Shown here: one piece after another, positions 42,482 through 52,300 of the stretch | Layout: the number at the start of each line of letters is the position of its first letter | Numbering within the stretch: the stretch's first letter is position 1 | Assembly (NCBI RefSeq): GCF_030818955.1 | Contig: NZ_JAUTBF010000001.1 | Span: forward strand, 3,038,001 to 3,102,000 | DNA from: Microbacterium trichothecenolyticum | GTDB lineage: Bacteria > Actinomycetota > Actinomycetes > Actinomycetales > Microbacteriaceae | Length of the DNA stretch: 64,000 nt | Direction: 5' to 3' | Made by a program: the position numbers and the translations under genes | Notes under the pieces: generated by a model | What the model was told of the DNA's origin: nothing | The model's database searches: none | The model's input: the letters and a program-made list of their open reading frames with translations, nothing else

Positions 42482-43999
42482 TCAGGCCAGCCGCGCGCGC
42501 ACGCGCGCCCAGGCCAAGGCGGGGAGGGTGAGACGCAGGATGCCGTCGTCGCCGACGTGGACGTCGAGGGTCGCGGGGGCGACGGGCTCGGCGTCGGCGG
42601 AGTTGGTGGTGTGGCGGTCACCGCCCGCGGGAACGGTGATGACCACGGCCTCGACGTCGGTCACCGCGCCGAGATCGAGCTCGACCTCGGTGGCGGCGTC
42701 GAGCTCGCGGTGCGCGAGGAACACCGACACGGCGTCGCCGTCGACGGTGGCGACCGTGTCGACCGCGTCCACCGCGCCGTGGCGGGCGGTGTCGATCGTC
42801 GCGCCTTCGACGCGGGGGATCACGACGCGGCCCGTCGCGGCGCGCGCGGTGAGGGCGAAGGGGTGGAAGGTGCTCTGCCGCCACGCCGGCCCGCCGCCGG
42901 GCTCGGTGCGAATCGGCGCGATGACGTTCACCAGCTGGGCGAGGTTCGCCATCGACACGCGGTCGGAGCGCCGGATGAGGGTGATGAGGAGCGATCCGAC
43001 GACCACGGCGTCGGTGACGGTGTAGTCGTCCTCGATGAGGCGGGGAGCGACGGGCCAGTCGCCGGTGAACACGCGCGGCTTGTCGACCTCGTTCCAGCGG
43101 GTCTGGTTCCAGACGTTCCACTCGTCGACGCTGATGCCGATGGTGCCGCCGTCGGGGGTCGTCGCGCCGACCTCGTCGATGATGTCGATCACGTCGGCGA
43201 TGTAGCGGTCGAGCGCGGCCCCGCTGGCGAGGAAGCTGGCCGGGTCGGTCGGGTCCTCCTCGTAGTAGGCGTGCACCGAGATGTGGTCGATGAGACCGGC
43301 GGTGTGGCGCAGCACCGTACGCTCCCACTCGCCGAAGGTCGGCATCTCGTGATTGGAGCTGCCGGCGGCCACGAGCTCGACGTTCGGATCGATGAAACGC
43401 ATCATGCGCGCGGTCTCGGCGGCGAGACGGCCGTACTCGTCGGCGGTCTTGTGGCCGATCTGCCACGGACCGTCCATCTCGTTGCCGAGGCACCACAGTC
43501 GGATGCCGAAGGGCTCCTCGCGCCCGTTCGCGCGGCGCCGGTCGCTCAGGGCGGTGCCCGAGGGGTGGTTGGCGTATTCGAGCAGGTCGGCCGCCTCCGC
43601 CACACCACGCGTGCCGAGGTTGACCGCCTCCATGACCTCGAACCCGGCGGCATCCGCCCAGTCCGCGAACTCGTGCAGGCCCACCCGATTGGTCTCGGTG
43701 CTGTGCCACGCGGCATCCAGGCGCACCGGACGCTCCTCGCGGGGCCCGACACCGTCCTCCCAGCGGTAGCCCGAGACGAAGTTGCCGCCGGGGTAGCGCA
43801 CGACGGTCGCGCCCAGCTCGCGCACGAGCTCGAGCACATCGGCGCGGAAGCCGTCGGCGTCGGCGGTCTCGTGACCGGGGGAATGGATGCCGTCGTACAC
43901 GCAACGGCCCATGTGCTCGACGAACGAGCCGAACAGGCGGCGGGGCACCTCGGCGCCGGCGGCTTCGCGGTCGACGGTGATGCGGGTGGGGGTGGTCAT
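42482..43999 (-). CDS. GH51 alpha-L-arabinofuranosidase
   Basis: A 505-residue GH51 enzyme that removes terminal alpha-L-arabinofuranose. RRLFGSFVEHMGRCVYDGI opens the family fold, YPGGNFVSGYRWEDGVGP is typical, the acid/base is Glu174 in WCLGNEMDGPWQIGHK and the nucleophile Glu293 in SVDEWNVWNQT. A beta-sandwich ends the protein. There is no secretion signal. ATG 43999 follows CCAGGAGAGCA. It lies between the sugar-binding protein gene, after a strong hairpin, and the beta-galactosidase gene. Its role is probably to strip arabinose from galactan side chains inside the cell so that GH35 can proceed. Confidence 0.95.
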   Translation of the reverse strand: MTTPTRITVDREAAGAEVPRRLFGSFVEHMGRCVYDGIHSPGHETADADGFRADVLELVRELGATVVRYPGGNFVSGYRWEDGVGPREERPVRLDAAWHSTETNRVGLHEFADWADAAGFEVMEAVNLGTRGVAEAADLLEYANHPSGTALSDRRRANGREEPFGIRLWCLGNEMDGPWQIGHKTADEYGRLAAETARMMRFIDPNVELVAAGSSNHEMPTFGEWERTVLRHTAGLIDHISVHAYYEEDPTDPASFLASGAALDRYIADVIDIIDEVGATTPDGGTIGISVDEWNVWNQTRWNEVDKPRVFTGDWPVAPRLIEDDYTVTDAVVVGSLLITLIRRSDRVSMANLAQLVNVIAPIRTEPGGGPAWRQSTFHPFALTARAATGRVVIPRVEGATIDTARHGAVDAVDTVATVDGDAVSVFLAHRELDAATEVELDLGAVTDVEAVVITVPAGGDRHTTNSADAEPVAPATLDVHVGDDGILRLTLPALAWARVRARLA

Positions 44000-44023
44000 T
44001 GCTCTCCTGGCGCGGAAACGGGT

Positions 44024-44058
44024 GGGGCGGGTCGCATGCGGCGCACGCGACCCGCCCC
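44024..44058 (-). terminator. Intercistronic hairpin after the sugar-binding protein gene
   Basis: GGGGCGGGTCGC and GCGACCCGCCCC form a perfect 12-bp stem with an 11-base loop between the binding-protein gene and the GH51 gene. In ABC sugar operons such hairpins commonly stabilise the upstream message and lower downstream expression. Confidence 0.75.
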
Positions 44059-44067
44059 GGGAACTGC

Positions 44068-45420
44068 TTACTTGTTGACCGAGAAGCCCTGGTCGTTGCC
44101 GTACTGCACGAGCTGGTCCTGCCACGCGGTGAGGCCCGCGTTCAGGTCGCCCTTGGTGGCGTAGGCCTGGCCCACGGTGTCGTTGAAGATGCTGTTCGCG
44201 TACACCTGGTAGGGCAGGTAGCTCCAGCCCTCACGCACCTCGCTGGACGCCTGCGTGAGCACCTGGTTGATCTGCTGGCCACCGAAGTAGTCCGACGCCT
44301 GGTCGACGAAGGCCGGGTCGTTCAGCTGCGCGGTGGTCGAGGGGAAGCCGCCCGACTCGGCGAAGATCTTCAAGCTCTCCGGGTCGTTGTTCAGCCACTT
44401 GAGGAACCCGGCCGCGAGGGCGGGGTTCTTGCTCTGCTTGGTCACGGCCTGGCCACCGCCACCGTTCTCGGCCGTGACGGCCTTGCCGTCGTAGGTCGGG
44501 ATGGGAGCGACAGCCCACTTGCCGGCGCCGTCGGGGACCGAGGACTCCAGCACGCCCGGCATCCACGCGCCGATGACCAGCGAGGCGATCGAGCCGTCAC
44601 CGAGGCCCTTGAACCACTCGTCGCTCCAGCTCGGGGTGTCCGAGATCAGGCCGCCCTCGATGAGGCGGTTCCAGTTGTCGGCGAAGGTCTTCGAGCCGTC
44701 GTCCTGCAGGTCGATCGTGACATCGGTGCCCGAGGTCGTGAACGGCGTGCCGCCCGCCTGCCAGATCATGCTCGTGGTGAAGCCGGCGTCGCCGGTGTCG
44801 GCGGTGATGAACTTGGTCGGGTCGGCCGCGTGCAGCTTCTGCGCGGCGGCGTAGTACTGGTCCCAGGTGGTGGGGACGGCGATGCCGAACTGGTCGAACA
44901 CGGCCTTGTTGTAGAACAGCGCCATGGGGCCGGAGTCCTGCGGCAGACCGTAGATTCTGCCGTCGAAGTCGACCGAGTTCCAGGTGCCGGAGCTGTAGTC
45001 GCCCTCGAGGTCGGCGAAACCGTACGACGACAGGTCGAGCAGCGAGTCCGACAGGGCGAACTGCGGGAAGGCGTAGTACTCGATCTGCACGACGTCGGGG
45101 GCGCCCGAACCGGCCTTGATCGCGTTCTGGAGTTTGGCGTACTCGTCCTTGTTGGTGCCCGCGTTGACGTAGTTCACCTTGACGTTCGGGTACTTCTTCT
45201 GGAACGCCGCGACCTGCGCCTCGGCCGAGGGAGTCCACGACCAGTACGTGATCTCGCCGCCGGACTCGAGGGCCTTCTCGATGTCGTCGGCCGAGCCGGC
45301 GGCGCCGCCGCCACCGGTGGTGCCGCCCGAGCACGCGGTGAGCGCGCCCACCGACAGGGCGGTGGCGGCCACGGCGAAGACGGCCCGCCGAGCGGCGGTG
45401 CTCTTACGGATGAATGTCAT
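44068..45420 (-). CDS. ABC transporter sugar-binding lipoprotein
   Basis: A 450-residue extracellular solute-binding protein (family 1). A lipoprotein signal peptide ends in SVGALTAC with lipidated Cys30, followed by a Gly/Ser-rich linker and the mature domain: GEITYWSWTPSAEAQVAAFQKKYPNVKV (in parts), GAPDVVQIEYYAFPQFAL, GPMALFYNKAVFDQFGI, NNDPESLKIFAESGGFPS. It captures oligosaccharides at the cell surface and delivers them to the two permeases encoded upstream. Its position after the permeases is uncommon; binding-protein genes usually come first. AGGAATCCC precedes ATG 45420. The partner ATPase is not in the window, suggesting a shared MsiK/UgpC-type ATPase. Confidence 0.93.
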   Translation of the reverse strand: MTFIRKSTAARRAVFAVAATALSVGALTACSGGTTGGGGAAGSADDIEKALESGGEITYWSWTPSAEAQVAAFQKKYPNVKVNYVNAGTNKDEYAKLQNAIKAGSGAPDVVQIEYYAFPQFALSDSLLDLSSYGFADLEGDYSSGTWNSVDFDGRIYGLPQDSGPMALFYNKAVFDQFGIAVPTTWDQYYAAAQKLHAADPTKFITADTGDAGFTTSMIWQAGGTPFTTSGTDVTIDLQDDGSKTFADNWNRLIEGGLISDTPSWSDEWFKGLGDGSIASLVIGAWMPGVLESSVPDGAGKWAVAPIPTYDGKAVTAENGGGGQAVTKQSKNPALAAGFLKWLNNDPESLKIFAESGGFPSTTAQLNDPAFVDQASDYFGGQQINQVLTQASSEVREGWSYLPYQVYANSIFNDTVGQAYATKGDLNAGLTAWQDQLVQYGNDQGFSVNK

Positions 45421-45487
45421 CGGGATTCCTTCACTTCGTTGTTGTGGATTCCGGGGCAGGACGCACCGGTGGAGGGGAGTCAGCGGA

Positions 45488-46417
45488 TCACTGCTTGACG
45501 CTGCCGGCGCTCAGGCCCGACTGCCAGAAGCGCTGCAGCAGCAGGAACGCGGCGACGATCGGGATGATCGACAGCAGCGCCCCGGTGATCACGAGGTTGT
45601 AGATGGGCTGCGCTGCAACACCGGTCGCCTGCGCGTTCCACTGGTTCAGGCCCACCGTGAGGGGGTACCACTGCGGGTCGCTCAGCATGATGAGCGGCAG
45701 GAAGTAGTTGTTCCACGTCGCCACCACCGCGAACAGCAGCACGGTGACGATGCCGGGGGTCAGCAGGCGGATCGAGATCGTGAAGAACGTGCGGAACTCG
45801 CCCGCACCGTCCATGCGCGCGGCCTCGAGCAGTTCGGTGGGGATGGCGTCGGTCGCGTACACCCAGATGAGGTAGAGGCCGAAGGGGCTGATGAGGGAGG
45901 GGATGATGATCGCCCACGGGGTGTTGGTGAGGCCCAGCTGGCTGAACAGCAGGAAGGTCGGCACCGCGAGCGCCGTACCCGGGACGGCGATCGCGCCGAG
46001 CACGACGGCGAACACCGCCTTGCGCCCGCGGAAGTTGTACTTGGCCAACCCGTATCCCGCGAGGGTCGCGAGCAGGGTCGCCCCGCCGGCGCCGACGACG
46101 ACGTAGAGCAGCGTGTTCCCGAGCCAGCGCAGGAAGATTCCGTCGCGGTACGTCAGGGTCTGGGCGATGTTGTCGAACAACGCGAAGCTGTTGCCGGGGC
46201 CGAGACCGAAGGTGGTGAAAAGGTCGGGCTGGGTCTTGGTGGCGTTGATGACGAGCCAGGCCAGCGGCACGAGCGTGTACAGCAGGTACAGGCCCATGAC
46301 GATGCTCAGTACGACCGATTTCTTGCCCTGCGTGGGAGACGCGTGGGCGAAGCGGGCGCGCGGGCGCGAGGTCGTCACGGCGACGGTGTCGGTGCGGGGT
46401 GCGGTCGCGGTGGTCAT
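45488..46417 (-). CDS. Carbohydrate ABC transporter permease (MalG-like)
   Basis: A 309-residue inner-membrane protein of the CUT1 family with six helices (VVLSIVMGLYLLYTLVPLAWLVINATK opens the first, in parts). The cytoplasmic EAA loop ELLEAARMDGAGEFRTFFTI contacts the shared ATPase. A 35-residue cytoplasmic N-terminus precedes the first helix. The start overlaps the stop of the MalF-like permease (ATGA). Together they form the channel for the oligosaccharide bound by the lipoprotein encoded next. Confidence 0.93.
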   Translation of the reverse strand: MTTATAPRTDTVAVTTSRPRARFAHASPTQGKKSVVLSIVMGLYLLYTLVPLAWLVINATKTQPDLFTTFGLGPGNSFALFDNIAQTLTYRDGIFLRWLGNTLLYVVVGAGGATLLATLAGYGLAKYNFRGRKAVFAVVLGAIAVPGTALAVPTFLLFSQLGLTNTPWAIIIPSLISPFGLYLIWVYATDAIPTELLEAARMDGAGEFRTFFTISIRLLTPGIVTVLLFAVVATWNNYFLPLIMLSDPQWYPLTVGLNQWNAQATGVAAQPIYNLVITGALLSIIPIVAAFLLLQRFWQSGLSAGSVKQ

Positions 46418-47337
46418 CGCGCCTCCTGACGTGAGCCGCGCAGCTGCACGACGTAGGCGATGACGGCGGTGATGACGCCCATGATGATGGCGATCGTGGC
46501 GGCGTAGTTGTACTGCTGGCCGGCGAACGACAGGTTGTAGGCGTACATGTTCGGCGTGAAGTACGTCGAGATCGTGTTGGGAGCCAGGGGCTTGAGGATG
46601 TTCGGCTCGTTGAAGAGCTGGAAGCTGCCGATGATCGAGAAGATCGTGGCGATGACGATGGCGCCGCGCACCGCGGGAATCTTGATCGAGAAGATGGTGC
46701 GCCAGGCTCCGGCTCCGTCGATGGATGCCGCTTCGTAGAGCTCGCCGGGGATGGTCTTCAGCGCGGAGTAGAAGATCAGCATGTTGTAGCCCACGAACTG
46801 CCACGTGACGATGTTGCCGATCGACACGAGCATCCACTCCGGCACGAAGGGCTGCACGAAGGTTCCGCCGAGCAGGTCGTTCAGGTTGCGGGTGAGACCG
46901 AACTGATCGCCGTAGATGTACCCCCACATGAGCACCGCCACGACGGCGGGCACGGCGTAGGGCAGGAAGATCACGATGCGGTAGAAGCCCGCGGCGTGAA
47001 GGCGCGCGCTGTCGATCGCGAGCGCTGCGGCCAGAGCGAGCAGCAGCATGATGGGCACCTGCACGACGAGGAAGATCGCGACGCGGATCAGGCCGTCCCA
47101 GAACTGCGGGTCGTTGAAGGCCGTGACGTAGTTGGAGAGCCCGACGAAAGCGTTACCGCCGATGAGCTGGTCGCGGAAGAGGCTCAGGTAGATCGAGTAC
47201 GCCAGGGGCGCCAGGAAGACGAGCGCGAAGACGAGGGCGAACGGGGCGACGAACAGCCAGCCGCGGTCATCGATTCGTGCGCGCCGTTTGCGCCGCGGAG
47301 TGCGCAGCGCGGGCGGGGGTGCCGCGGTGGTCGTCAT
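46414..47337 (-). CDS. Carbohydrate ABC transporter permease (MalF-like)
   Basis: A 307-residue CUT1-family permease. GWLFVAPFALVFALVFLAPLAYSIYLSL (in parts) is the first helix, and the EAA loop reads ELYEAASIDGAGAWRTIFSIK. ATG 47337 follows GAGGCACTGGACG, a good ribosome site; two further in-frame ATGs lie up to 18 bases upstream. It is the first gene of the five-gene importer/hydrolase operon. The operon promoter region, shared with the divergent LacI gene, contains two 14-bp operators. No ATPase gene accompanies the operon. Confidence 0.93.
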   Translation of the reverse strand: MTTTAAPPPALRTPRRKRRARIDDRGWLFVAPFALVFALVFLAPLAYSIYLSLFRDQLIGGNAFVGLSNYVTAFNDPQFWDGLIRVAIFLVVQVPIMLLLALAAALAIDSARLHAAGFYRIVIFLPYAVPAVVAVLMWGYIYGDQFGLTRNLNDLLGGTFVQPFVPEWMLVSIGNIVTWQFVGYNMLIFYSALKTIPGELYEAASIDGAGAWRTIFSIKIPAVRGAIVIATIFSIIGSFQLFNEPNILKPLAPNTISTYFTPNMYAYNLSFAGQQYNYAATIAIIMGVITAVIAYVVQLRGSRQEAR

Positions 47338-47384
47338 CGTCCAGTGCCTCATCATTGGTGCGCATCTCGGCCGGGTCGTCGAGA

Positions 47385-47398
47385 TGTTGACGTAAACA
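47385..47398. promoter_or_regulatory. LacI operator 1 of the galactan locus
   Basis: TGTTGACGTAAACA differs by one base from the perfect palindrome TGTTGACGTCAACA found before the GH30 gene. It lies 47 bases before the permease start. Confidence 0.75.
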
Positions 47399-47417
47399 TA
47401 CCGCCGCCCCGATAGTG

Positions 47418-47431
47418 TGTCAACGTCAACA
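47418..47431. promoter_or_regulatory. LacI operator 2 of the galactan locus
   Basis: TGTCAACGTCAACA has a central CG and TGT/ACA ends, two bases from the consensus. Its centre is 33 bases from operator 1, three helical turns. It is 17 bases before the regulator's ATG, suggesting autoregulation. Confidence 0.7.
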
Positions 47432-47448
47432 TCCCGAAGGGAGCAGCC

Positions 47449-48492
47449 ATGAGCGAGACGACGACGTCGACCGTGATTCCGGCGCGCGGGAGACGGCGCG
47501 AGGTCTCGATGGCCGACGTGGCCGCGGCCGCCGGCGTCTCGGGGCAGACCGTCTCGCGCGTGGCCAACGGCCGCACCAACGTCGATCCCGACACGCGTCA
47601 GCGCGTGCTCGACGCCATGGCCGCCCTCGGCTACCGCCCGAACAGCGCCGCCCGTGCCCTGCGCTCCGGACGTTTCCGCAGCATCGGCGTGATCATGTTC
47701 TCGTTGAGCTCCTACGGCAACACGCGCACGCTCGACGCGCTGGCGTCGATGGCTGCGGCATCCGGGTACTCCATCACGCTCATCACCGTGCAGTCCGCGT
47801 CGCAGTCCGACGTGTCGGGGGCGTTCTCGCGTCTGCGCGAACACGCGGTCGACGGGATCGTCATCCTGATCGAGACGCACCGGCTCGGCGAGAACGAGTT
47901 GTCGATCCCCTCGGGGCTGCCCGTGGTCGTCGTCGACTCCAGCGCGGACTACCCGTACGCGGTGGTCGACAACGATCAGGCGCAGGGGGCGCGCTTGGCG
48001 ACGGAACACCTGCTCGACCTCGGTCACGAGACGGTGTGGCACGTGTCGGGACCCCTCGAGTCGTTCGCCGCCGGGCGTCGCCGCGATGCGTGGCGTGCCG
48101 CTCTGGAGGACCGTGGATGCCGCGTCCCCGAGGTGCAGATCGGTGACTGGACCGCCGACTCGGGGCATCGTATCGGCGACGCGCTCGCGAACGATCCGGC
48201 CGTCACGGCGGTCTTCGCCGCCAACGACCAGATGGCACTCGGCGTCATCCGTGCCCTCCACGAGGCCGGTCGCGACGTGCCGGGCCAGGTGAGCGTCGTC
48301 GGCTTCGACGACATGCCCGAGGCGGCGAACTTCTGGCCCCCGCTCACGACGGTGCGACAGCGCTTCGAGCGGGTGGGCGAAGAGGCGATGAGCGCGCTCA
48401 TCGCCGACATCGAGGGCACCGGCGGCGAGCACGCGCGCACGCTCGTGCCCACTTCGCTCGTGGTGCGGGCGAGCTCCGGCCCGCGGGGCTGA
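47449..48492 (+). CDS. LacI family regulator of the arabinogalactan locus
   Basis: A 347-residue LacI/GalR regulator, divergent from the importer operon. The helix-turn-helix reads VSMADVAAAAGVSGQTVSRVANGRTNVDPDTRQRV, hinge GYRPNSAARALRSGRFRSIGVIMF, then the sugar-sensing domain (VVVVDSSADYPYAVVDNDQAQGARLATEHLLDLGHE, AVFAANDQMALGVIRALHEAG, VVGFDDMPEAANFWPPLTTVRQ, in parts). The latter half is close to that of the galactose regulator at 37867. ATG 47449 follows CGAAGGGAGCAGCC. Operators of the TGTTGACGTCAACA type lie here and before the GH30 gene, so it probably controls both units, induced by a galactooligosaccharide. Confidence 0.93.
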   Translation: MSETTTSTVIPARGRRREVSMADVAAAAGVSGQTVSRVANGRTNVDPDTRQRVLDAMAALGYRPNSAARALRSGRFRSIGVIMFSLSSYGNTRTLDALASMAAASGYSITLITVQSASQSDVSGAFSRLREHAVDGIVILIETHRLGENELSIPSGLPVVVVDSSADYPYAVVDNDQAQGARLATEHLLDLGHETVWHVSGPLESFAAGRRRDAWRAALEDRGCRVPEVQIGDWTADSGHRIGDALANDPAVTAVFAANDQMALGVIRALHEAGRDVPGQVSVVGFDDMPEAANFWPPLTTVRQRFERVGEEAMSALIADIEGTGGEHARTLVPTSLVVRASSGPRG

Positions 48493-48560
48493 GGCGGTTC
48501 GCCCGCCCGCGTCGGCGCGAGGCCCCGCCGCGTCGGGCGAGGGCGTCTGCGGTGCGCGGC

Positions 48561-49136
48561 TCAGGCGATCGGCGGGCCGATCACGACGTCGGTCGCGGCC
48601 TTGGTGGGTGCGAGGATCACGGCATCGCCGGTGAACAGGAACGTCTGCCCGTAGCGCACGTCGATCTCGTAGGTCAGGTACGTGCCGCGCGGGCCGTCCT
48701 CGGCGAACCAGGCGCTGTCGGCGGTGAACTCCGCGACGAGGGCGTCCCAGTCCGATCGCGAGGCCGGGGACCAGGCGTAGAAGTCTCCCGTGCCGCCGTC
48801 GGTGGCGCAGTTCGGGCCCTGCGCGAGCACGGGGACGGTCGGGGTCGCCGCCGCCCCGTCGGGGAGGACGACCTCCCCCACGGTCGTGCCGGATGCCGGG
48901 TCGAGGATGTTGTCGCACGTCGGGGCCACGCGGGCGGCGGCGGGTGCGGTCGCGCGGGGGTCGGTCGACGGAGTCGGGGTCGAGCTCGGTGCGGGCGTGG
49001 GCGACGCGTCGGCGGTCGGGTTCGCGCCGTTCGTGGGCGCGGCATCCGCAACGCAGGCCGTGAGGCCCAGCAGAGCCGCCGCGGCGACCGCGAGAATGGC
49101 GCACGCGCGCGCGGCGCGGAGGGCGGGAACGGGCAC
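48561..49136 (-). CDS. Secreted lipoprotein of unknown function
   Basis: A 191-residue lipoprotein. The signal peptide ACAILAVAAAALLGLTAC carries the lipobox with Cys28. A Pro/Thr/Ser-rich spacer follows (ADASPTPAPSSTPTPSTDP), then a domain of about 120 residues with two cysteines (PTCDNILDPASG and GPNCATDGGTG) and a C-terminal YLTYEIDVRYGQTFLFTGDAVILAPT. GTG 49136 is chosen because AAAGGTGACACC precedes it and it gives a proper signal peptide. It diverges from the GH30 gene, so the tandem operators may affect it too. I do not recognise the domain. Confidence 0.75.
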   Translation of the reverse strand: MPVPALRAARACAILAVAAAALLGLTACVADAAPTNGANPTADASPTPAPSSTPTPSTDPRATAPAAARVAPTCDNILDPASGTTVGEVVLPDGAAATPTVPVLAQGPNCATDGGTGDFYAWSPASRSDWDALVAEFTADSAWFAEDGPRGTYLTYEIDVRYGQTFLFTGDAVILAPTKAATDVVIGPPIA

Positions 49137-49244
49137 GGTGTCACCTTTGCGGCGCCGCCCCGTTCGCGCGGAACGGGGCGGTCGAGCCGCGTTCGTCGGG
49201 GCGAGGAAGCGTTGCGCGCGGCGCGGCGGGTCGCTTAGGCTCAC

Positions 49245-49272
49245 TGTCGACGTCGACATGTTGACGTCAACA
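49245..49272. promoter_or_regulatory. Two abutting perfect LacI-type palindromes before the GH30 gene
   Basis: TGTCGACGTCGACA (49245-49258) and TGTTGACGTCAACA (49259-49272) are both perfect 14-bp palindromes placed end to end. The second equals the consensus deduced from the sites at 47385 and 47418. They lie 43 bases before the GH30 start, in the divergent promoter region shared with the lipoprotein gene. Confidence 0.8.
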
Positions 49273-49315
49273 TCCCCCCACAGGCCGCACCGGAGCGGCC
49301 GGAACGGAAACGACG

Positions 49316-52300
49316 ATGACGTCTCGTGTCCTGTCCTTCGCCTGCGCCGCGGCCCTCGTCGCCGGTGCACTGACCGCCGGGGCGGCCGCCGCGCCCCCGC
49401 CGGCACGCGCGGCCGACGCCCCGGAGGCCGTGCGCATCACGCCCAATCCCGCGTCGGCCACCGCGGCCTTCGAAGGATGGGGAACGAGCCTGGTGTGGTT
49501 CGCCAACGCCACCGGCAACTACCCCGCCGACGTACGGCAGAAGCTCTTCGACGCCGTCTTCGGCGACGAGGGGCTGAACCTCAACATCGCCCGCTACAAC
49601 GTCGGCGGCGGCAACGCCACCGACGTGCCGCCGTACCTGCGTGCGGGGGGAGCGGTGCCGGGTTTCTGGAACCCCGACCTTCCCGCCACCGACGCCGACG
49701 GCGAGATCACCTCGACGTACGCCGACCGCGATCGCTACCGCGACGCGTGGAATCCCGACGACCCGGCGCACTACGACTTCGCCGCCGACTCCGCCCAGAG
49801 ATGGTGGCTCGACGCGCTCACCGACAAGGTCACGCACTGGGAGGCCTTCAGCAACTCCCCGCCGTACTTCCTCACCGACAGCGGCTTCGTCTCGGGCGGC
49901 ATCAACGACGCCACGAGCGAGCAGCTCGCCTCGGCCGACATGGAGAAGTTCGCCGGGTATCTGGTGACGGTGGTCGACGAGCTCGAGAAGGCGCACGGCA
50001 TCCGTTTCGACACGATCGACCCGTTCAACGAGCCGAACACGAACTACTGGTCGACGCGCATCGAGGACGGGCAGCAGTGGCCGTCGGGCGGTCGGCAGGA
50101 GGGCGCGCACGTCGGTCCCGAGCGTCAGGACGAGATGATCCGAGCCCTCTCCGCACGCCTCGATCGCGACGACACGACGACGGATGCCGTGATCTCGGCC
50201 ATGGACGAGACGAACCCGGGCATCTTCGCCCGAAACTGGAACACCTGGTCCGACGCCGCCAGGGACGCGGTCGACCAGCTCAACGTGCACACCTACGGCA
50301 CCGGCGGACGCCCCGTGGTCCGCGACATCGCCAAGGCCGCCGACAAGCCCCTGTGGATGAGCGAAGTCGAGGGGAACTGGACCGACACCAGCCGCGGGTT
50401 CGTCACGAACGACATCGAGAACGGCCTCGGCATGGCCTCGCACATCGTCGGCGATCTGCGCGAGCTCGAGCCCGAGGCCTGGGTGTTCTGGCAGCCGGTC
50501 GAAGACCTCTACAACATGGAGAAGGTCGAGCGCCTCAACTGGGGCAGCGTCTTCATCGACTTCGACTGCAACGCCGACGGGCTCTCGGAGCGCCGCATCG
50601 CCGACGGCGACGCCGACCCGAGCTGCCAGGTGCTGACGAACGAGAAGTTCAACACCGTGCGCAACTTCACGCACTACATCCAGCCGGGTGACCGGCTCAT
50701 GGCGACGAACGATGCGAACTCGACCGCGGCGATCGACGCCGACGGGCAGGGCGCGTCGATCGTGCACGTCAATGCCGGCGATACCGAGCAGATCGTCGAC
50801 GTCGACCTCAGCCGTTTCGGCGAGATCGCCGAGGGTGCCACGGTCACCCCGATCGTCACGACCCAATCGACCGCCGAAGAGCCCACCGTCAACGCGCTGC
50901 GCGCCGGCGAACCGGTCGCGGTGGATGCGGCATCCGGAGTCGCCCGGCTCACGATCCCCGCGAAGTCCGTCGTCACGTTCGAGGTCGAGGGCGTCTCGGG
51001 CGTCGCCGCCGACGCCCCCGCGTTCCGCGACGGTGACACGGTGCAACTCGTCGGCGTGCAGAGCGGCCTCGCGCTGAACGGCGACACCGACCTGACGATC
51101 GAGGCGGATGCCACCACCCCCGGGGCCGCGCGGGCCCAGGGGTGGACCGTGCGCACCATCGACGGCGCGGGCACGAACCGCCACCGCTTCACACTCGAGA
51201 ACGGCGACGGGCTGTTCCTCGCCTCGAGAGACGGCGGCACCGCCCTCGTCGAGACGAACGCCGCCGCCGCGGCGGACGACCCCGCGACCCAGTGGATGGC
51301 CTCGACCCTCGACGGCTCGACGTACTCGGTGCTGAACGTCGCCGCTGAGCGCGTGCTCGACGTGGGCGGAGAGAGCCGCGACGCCGGGGCGGGCGTGGGA
51401 CTGTGGACCTCGAACGGGGCCGGCAACCAGACCTGGCGCCTGGTGAGCACGACCGCCGTCGGGGTCGATCCGGTCTCGGTCGCGACGGCGGTGGGAACGG
51501 CACCCGTCCTGCCCGACACCGTGACCGTGCGCTACGCCGGCGGCGTGGGCCGTGCGGCGCCCGTCGCGTGGAACACCGACGGCATCGACGTCGGCACGGC
51601 GGGAACGGTGACCGTGCCGGGAACAGCGGCCGACGTGTTCGGCGCCACCGTCGCGGCCACCGCTCAGGTCGAGGTGGGCACGTTCACGGCCACCCGGCCG
51701 CGCTCGGTCACCGTCGTCGCCGGGATCGCGCTCGCCGCGGTGCAGGCCCAGGCCGACGACACCGTGCTCGCCGAGCTGCGCCCCTCGGGCGCGGGATATG
51801 CCGTACCGGTCACGTGGTCGTGGAACGACATCGACGACGCGGCCTTCGCCGAGCCCGGCACCGTCGAGGTGGCCGGTACGACCGAGGGGGGACTGGACGC
51901 GCGACTGGCCGTCATCGTCACCGCCGCCGTCGCCCGCAACGTCGCCCCCGACAGCACGCCCGCGGCCAGTTACACCGAGAGCGGCTACGGCGTGGAGCGC
52001 ACGATCAACGGCGGCACGTCCGACAAGGGCTGGTCGAACTGGCGACCGGATGCCAAGAACGCCGAGGACACGCTCACCTACGCCCTCGCCGCACCCGAGG
52101 CTGTACGCGGCGTCGCGGTGCAGTTCTTCCGAGACGGTGGCCCGAGCTGGGCCGACACGCTGCGAGTGGACCACCGCCTCGATGCAGGCGCCTGGATCGC
52201 GGGCGAGCCGGTGACGGTGCCGACGCCGTCGCAGGGGGCGCCGCGGGTCGAGGTGCCGATCGACGGTGCGCGGGCCGACGAGGTGCGGGTCGTTCTCACC

